In this document: in pieces, positions 4,875-6,938 of the stretch
How the letters are laid out: each line of letters opens with the position of its first letter
Position numbering within the stretch: position 1 is the first letter of the stretch
NCBI GenBank assembly: GCA_947488635.1
Contig: CANLAY010000050.1
Location: 1 to 6,938 of the forward strand
Direction: 5' to 3'
Origin: Candidatus Nanopelagicaceae bacterium
GTDB taxonomy: Bacteria; Actinomycetota; Actinomycetes; Nanopelagicales; Nanopelagicaceae
Length of the DNA: 6,938 nucleotides
Notes under the pieces: generated by a model
Told to the model about the DNA's origin: nothing
Databases searched by the model: none
The model's input: only the letters and a program-made list of their open reading frames with translations
Program-made: the position numbers and the translations under genes

Positions 4875-5293
4875 TGGCCGATCAGCATGAATTACGCGAT
4901 AAAGGTTTGCGCTTAACTCCGCAACGTGAATTAGTTTTAGCTGCCGTCCGCGAACTTGGTCATGCCACACCAGAAGAAGTTGCTGAAAAAGTACGCCAAA
5001 CACATCCTGGAATTAATCTTTCAACGGTCTATCGCAACTTAGAAACTCTGGAAAATGTGGGTTTAGTTCAGCACACTCACTTGGGCCATGGCGGCGCTAC
5101 CTATCACGCGGCCGAAGAGCTAACCCACCTACATTTAGTTTGTGGAGTTTGTGGTTCAGTTGGCGATGCACCAATTGATGTTGCCGCTAATTTTGTAAAT
5201 GCGCTGGCCGATGATTATGGTTTTAAAACAGATGTCACACACTTTGCCGTATACGGCACATGTTCTGCATGTTTTGCCGCCGAAAGTAAGTAA
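4874..5293 (+). CDS. nur: Nur-like Fur-family nickel/metal-responsive repressor
   Basis: 139-residue Fur-family DNA-binding metalloregulator. The winged helix comprises residues about 5-80, with LRLTPQRELVL and GINLSTVYRNLETLENVGLV as recognition region; the dimerisation domain follows. It aligns with Streptomyces coelicolor Nur, as I recall that sequence, at a constant three-residue offset. The Ni-site histidines correspond to His67, His69 (QHTHLGHG) and His123 (VTHFAVYG), all present. The structural zinc cysteines are Cys90, Cys93, Cys130 and Cys133. At the second (M) site His30, His85 and His87 are kept, but the fourth ligand (Nur His86) is Leu83. Nur uses nickel to repress nickel uptake and an alternative superoxide dismutase. 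Proximity to ygfZ and a nitrobindin gene also resembles the nur region of Streptomyces. Its stop overlaps the ygfZ start (TAATG). Fur family is certain, Nur subtype likely. Confidence 0.85.
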   Translation: MADQHELRDKGLRLTPQRELVLAAVRELGHATPEEVAEKVRQTHPGINLSTVYRNLETLENVGLVQHTHLGHGGATYHAAEELTHLHLVCGVCGSVGDAPIDVAANFVNALADDYGFKTDVTHFAVYGTCSACFAAESK

Positions 5294-6201
5294 TGAGCGC
5301 CGTACTCGTTGAGGACGGTCCCGATAAAGGCGCTGTATGGCATTTCGGGGATCCAGTAAAAGAACAACGAGCACTCGAAGCTGGCACTGCTTGGGCAGAT
5401 TTATCACACTATGAAGTTATCGCACTATCTGGGCCAGAACGTTTAACTTGGCTACATCTTTTAACTACCCAAGATCATGAAAATTTATTAGCTGGTCAAT
5501 GGCAGCACGCTTTGATTTTAGATCCGAAAGGCCACATCGAGCATCAATTCTTTTTAGTTGATGATGGTGACACCACTTGGCTGGTAGTTAATCCGGGTCG
5601 AAGTGCTGAGTTGATTTCACATTTAGGAAAAATGAAATTTCGCGCCCAAGTAGAAATCCACGATGCGACGGCTGAATTTGCAGTATTGCGCGCCCCAGGC
5701 AAGATGGATGAAATTGCTGGGCCATATGCACTTGTGCCACGCGCCGAATTAGCGAATATGGTTGAAACTTTTAATTCGGTTGCAACTCAAGTGGGTACTT
5801 GGGCACTTGATGCCATGCGAGTCGCTGCTGGACTGCCTCGAATCGGTTTTGAAACTGATCACAAATCTATTCCAAACGAACTCGGACTTTTAAACAGCGC
5901 GGTACACCTAAATAAGGGTTGTTACCGCGGCCAAGAAACTGTGGCAAAAATAAATAATTTAGGAAATCCACCACGTCGCTTAGTTATGTTGCACCTTGAT
6001 GGCACCGAAGTTAACTTTCCTAAAGTTGGCACCCCAGTAGAAAACGATGGGGTAGTCGTTGGTTATTTAGGCACTGTTGCAAGACATCATGAGTTAGGTC
6101 CGATTGCACTCGCTGTCGTTAAGCGCAACACCCCACTAGACGCGACGCTCTCAGTTGGTGGGATTCCGGCCGCACAAGAAGCGATAGCTGCAGGTAATTA
6201 G
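5293..6201 (+). CDS. ygfZ: YgfZ-like folate-binding protein (Fe-S cluster repair/assembly factor)
   Basis: 302-residue member of the YgfZ/GcvT-like family, tetrahydrofolate-dependent factors that support maintenance of certain iron-sulfur enzymes. The diagnostic motif K-G-C-Y-x-G-Q-E is intact as KGCYRGQE at 208-215, with the conserved Cys210. The preceding block LPRIGFETDHKSIPNELGLLN and following NPPRRLVMLHLDG are typical, as are the N-terminal strands (DLSHYEVIALSGPERLTWLHLLTTQD, residues about 36-61). Length is normal for actinobacterial members. The ATG overlaps the regulator's TAA by one base (TAATG), so translation is coupled and the two genes share transcripts. A link between a metal-sensing regulator and Fe-S upkeep is plausible but not shown. 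Three bases after its stop a 24-codon membrane-peptide ORF begins. Confidence 0.92.
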   Translation: MSAVLVEDGPDKGAVWHFGDPVKEQRALEAGTAWADLSHYEVIALSGPERLTWLHLLTTQDHENLLAGQWQHALILDPKGHIEHQFFLVDDGDTTWLVVNPGRSAELISHLGKMKFRAQVEIHDATAEFAVLRAPGKMDEIAGPYALVPRAELANMVETFNSVATQVGTWALDAMRVAAGLPRIGFETDHKSIPNELGLLNSAVHLNKGCYRGQETVAKINNLGNPPRRLVMLHLDGTEVNFPKVGTPVENDGVVVGYLGTVARHHELGPIALAVVKRNTPLDATLSVGGIPAAQEAIAAGN

Positions 6202-6204
6202 TAA

Positions 6205-6279
6205 ATGGAATTGCTAGGTCAGTTATTAATTACCTTGATAGCAGGGCTCGCGATCATGTGGGCCGTAAGAAAGATGTAA
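6205..6279 (+). CDS. 24-aa single-pass membrane microprotein candidate
   Basis: A 24-codon ORF starting three bases after the ygfZ stop, with AGGTAA (6192-6197) at a suitable distance as ribosome binding site. It begins MELLGQLLITLIAGLAIMW and ends AVRKM: one hydrophobic helix with a basic C-terminal cap, the expected topology of a single-pass peptide with its C-terminus inside. I recognise no family. The next ORF (6301) also begins with MELL plus a hydrophobic helix and is in the same frame. The gap between them has no further stop, so this single TAA is all that separates the two. Function unknown; the ORF could be spurious because of its length. Confidence 0.42.
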   Translation: MELLGQLLITLIAGLAIMWAVRKM

Positions 6280-6297
6280 GTAACCGATAGACTTACA
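6275..6297. repeat. Perfect 7-bp inverted repeat between the two microprotein ORFs
   Basis: TGTAAGT (6275-6281) and ACTTACA (6291-6297) are exact reverse complements with a nine-base spacer. The left arm covers the stop codon of the 24-aa ORF; the right arm ends three bases before ATG 6301 and overlaps a possible -10. It could be an operator or, in RNA, a hairpin at the start of the second ORF. There is no following T-run, so not an intrinsic terminator. Confidence 0.55.
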
Positions 6298-6301
6298 GCC
6301 A
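6288..6301 (+). promoter_or_regulatory. Possible leaderless -10 element for the 45-aa ORF
   Basis: TAGACT at 6288-6293 lies seven bases before ATG 6301, near the geometry seen at 4253 and 4874. No Shine-Dalgarno sequence precedes the ATG. No clear -35 was found. Confidence 0.3.
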
Positions 6302-6438
6302 TGGAGCTCTTAACCTCAATTCTCCTTGGCCTGATTTCCTTACTTATTGGCGCCGGATTATTGTTCTTTGCATTTACTAGTCGCAGAGATCCCGAAAGCG
6401 CTCGCTACCGAGATAGCAGAAAGCGGACTGGCAGATAA
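6301..6438 (+). CDS. 45-aa membrane microprotein with basic cytoplasmic tail
   Basis: A 45-codon ORF: a hydrophobic N-terminal segment (residues 1 to about 26, MELLTSILLGLISLLIGAGL onward to FFAFT) followed by a strongly basic tail (SRRDPESARYRDSRKRTGR). One membrane helix with the charged tail inside fits the positive-inside rule. Its TAA overlaps the ATG of the nitrobindin-like gene by one base, the same TAATG arrangement that joins the regulator to ygfZ. That supports it as a translated gene and suggests coupling to nitrobindin. It may start from its own leaderless promoter. I recognise no family. It shares only the MELL start and hydrophobic character with the 24-aa ORF upstream. Confidence 0.6.
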   Translation: MELLTSILLGLISLLIGAGLLFFAFTSRRDPESARYRDSRKRTGR

Positions 6439-6938
6439 TGGTATTTACGATTCCAGAAGGTCTTCACCCTGATTTAAATCCGCTAGCTTGGCTAGTTGGA
6501 ACTTGGCGCGGTAAAGGTCATGGCGAATATCCAACGATTAAACCTTTCCAATTTATCTCGGAAACAGTTTTTAATCATGATGGTCGTCCATTTCTAAATT
6601 ATTTCTCACGCTCATGGATTGTCGATGATGATGGCGAGATTATTCGCCCTGGTGCAAGTGAGGCAGGCTTCTGGCGGATTAAGCCAAAAAATGTGCTCGA
6701 AGTTGTAATTTCACATAACACCGGAATAACTGAAGGCTGGCTTGGGCATTTCGATGGCCCAAAGATTCAATTAGCTATGGATCAAGGTTATTCCGCACCT
6801 TCTGCAAAAATTGTTACTGCTGGCGTTCGCCTTTACGGATTAGTTGAAGGCGAACTTTTCTATGCGTATGACATGGCTGCCGAAGGACAAACACTTCAGG
6901 CACATATTTGGTCAACTAGCCCGCGCTCTACCGATTAA
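6438..6938 (+). CDS. Nitrobindin / FABP-like heme-binding beta-barrel protein (DUF1794)
   Basis: 166-residue cytoplasmic protein of the nitrobindin/THAP4-C family, ten-stranded beta-barrels that in several members bind ferric heme and react with nitric oxide or peroxynitrite. The signature is LVGTWRGKGHGEYPTI (19-34, the GxWxGxGxGxYP motif). RSWIVDDDGEIIRPGASEAGFWRI (58-81) and DMAAEGQTLQAHIWS (145-159) also match; His156 is in the position of the proximal heme ligand. Family length is normal and the gene is complete, its TAA ending on the last base of the window. The ATG at 6438 overlaps the stop of the 45-aa ORF. Nitrobindin-like genes occur in the same neighbourhood in Mycobacterium (Rv0813c) and next to nur in Streptomyces. 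Heme binding is inferred from the His, not shown. Confidence 0.9.
   Translation: MVFTIPEGLHPDLNPLAWLVGTWRGKGHGEYPTIKPFQFISETVFNHDGRPFLNYFSRSWIVDDDGEIIRPGASEAGFWRIKPKNVLEVVISHNTGITEGWLGHFDGPKIQLAMDQGYSAPSAKIVTAGVRLYGLVEGELFYAYDMAAEGQTLQAHIWSTSPRSTD

Noticed and set aside
1..6938. tRNA/rRNA genes, CRISPR arrays, insertion sequences or phage genes
   Set aside because: No cloverleaf-like segment, regular repeat array, transposase or terminal inverted repeat pair was seen; nearly all bases are accounted for by housekeeping-type genes.

Overview
The window looks like chromosomal DNA from a low-GC, streamlined actinobacterium. The best guess is a freshwater planktonic lineage such as Nanopelagicales/acI. 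The reasons are actinobacterial marker proteins (GlnR, the mycothiol synthase catalytic domain, a Nur-type Fur regulator, DUF4395), an AT-leaning base composition unusual for that phylum, very short intergenic gaps, and several starts that look leaderless (a -10-like hexamer 6-7 nt before the ATG).

Layout. Bases 1-2557 (+) hold a compact metabolic operon: the C-terminal half of a PfkB sugar kinase, an aldose-1-epimerase-like protein and a class III PLP aminotransferase of a distinct, HemL-like subfamily. It converges on, and overlaps by 15 bp, a leftward pair: glnR (3729-3016) followed two bases later by a one-domain mycothiol synthase (3013-2543). This MshD lacks the usual N-terminal GNAT domain and also the usual C-terminal tail. 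Divergent from glnR, with only 38 bp between the starts, is a membrane-anchored thioredoxin (3768-4196). Then come a 190-bp regulatory gap, a DUF4395 membrane protein (4387-4824), a Nur-like Fur regulator (4874-5293), ygfZ (5293-6201), two tiny membrane-peptide ORFs (6205-6279 and 6301-6438) and a nitrobindin/FABP-like protein (6438-6938, complete at the window edge).

From 2543 onward the gene set is the conserved actinobacterial mshD-glnR / thiX / DUF4395 / Fur / ygfZ / nitrobindin neighbourhood as I remember it from Mycobacterium and Streptomyces. The rhodanese-type sulfurtransferase (cysA2) and DUF1416 gene (sseC) that usually follow DUF4395 are absent.

The most interesting stretch is 4197-4386. 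It contains a 17-bp inverted repeat nearly identical to the Streptomyces Nur box (TTGCAA-N5-TCGCAA), a -10-like TATTCT, and an apparently leaderless 27-codon ORF. That ORF's C-terminal motif (KRRILDYGRLAVSLC) resembles the Cys-ending leader peptides found upstream of actinobacterial sulfur-assimilation genes. An imperfect hairpin then encloses the leader's Cys and stop codons, just before the DUF4395 ribosome binding site. Together these suggest nickel- and/or cysteine-responsive control of the DUF4395 gene. This is inference from sequence and remembered families; no searches were run.
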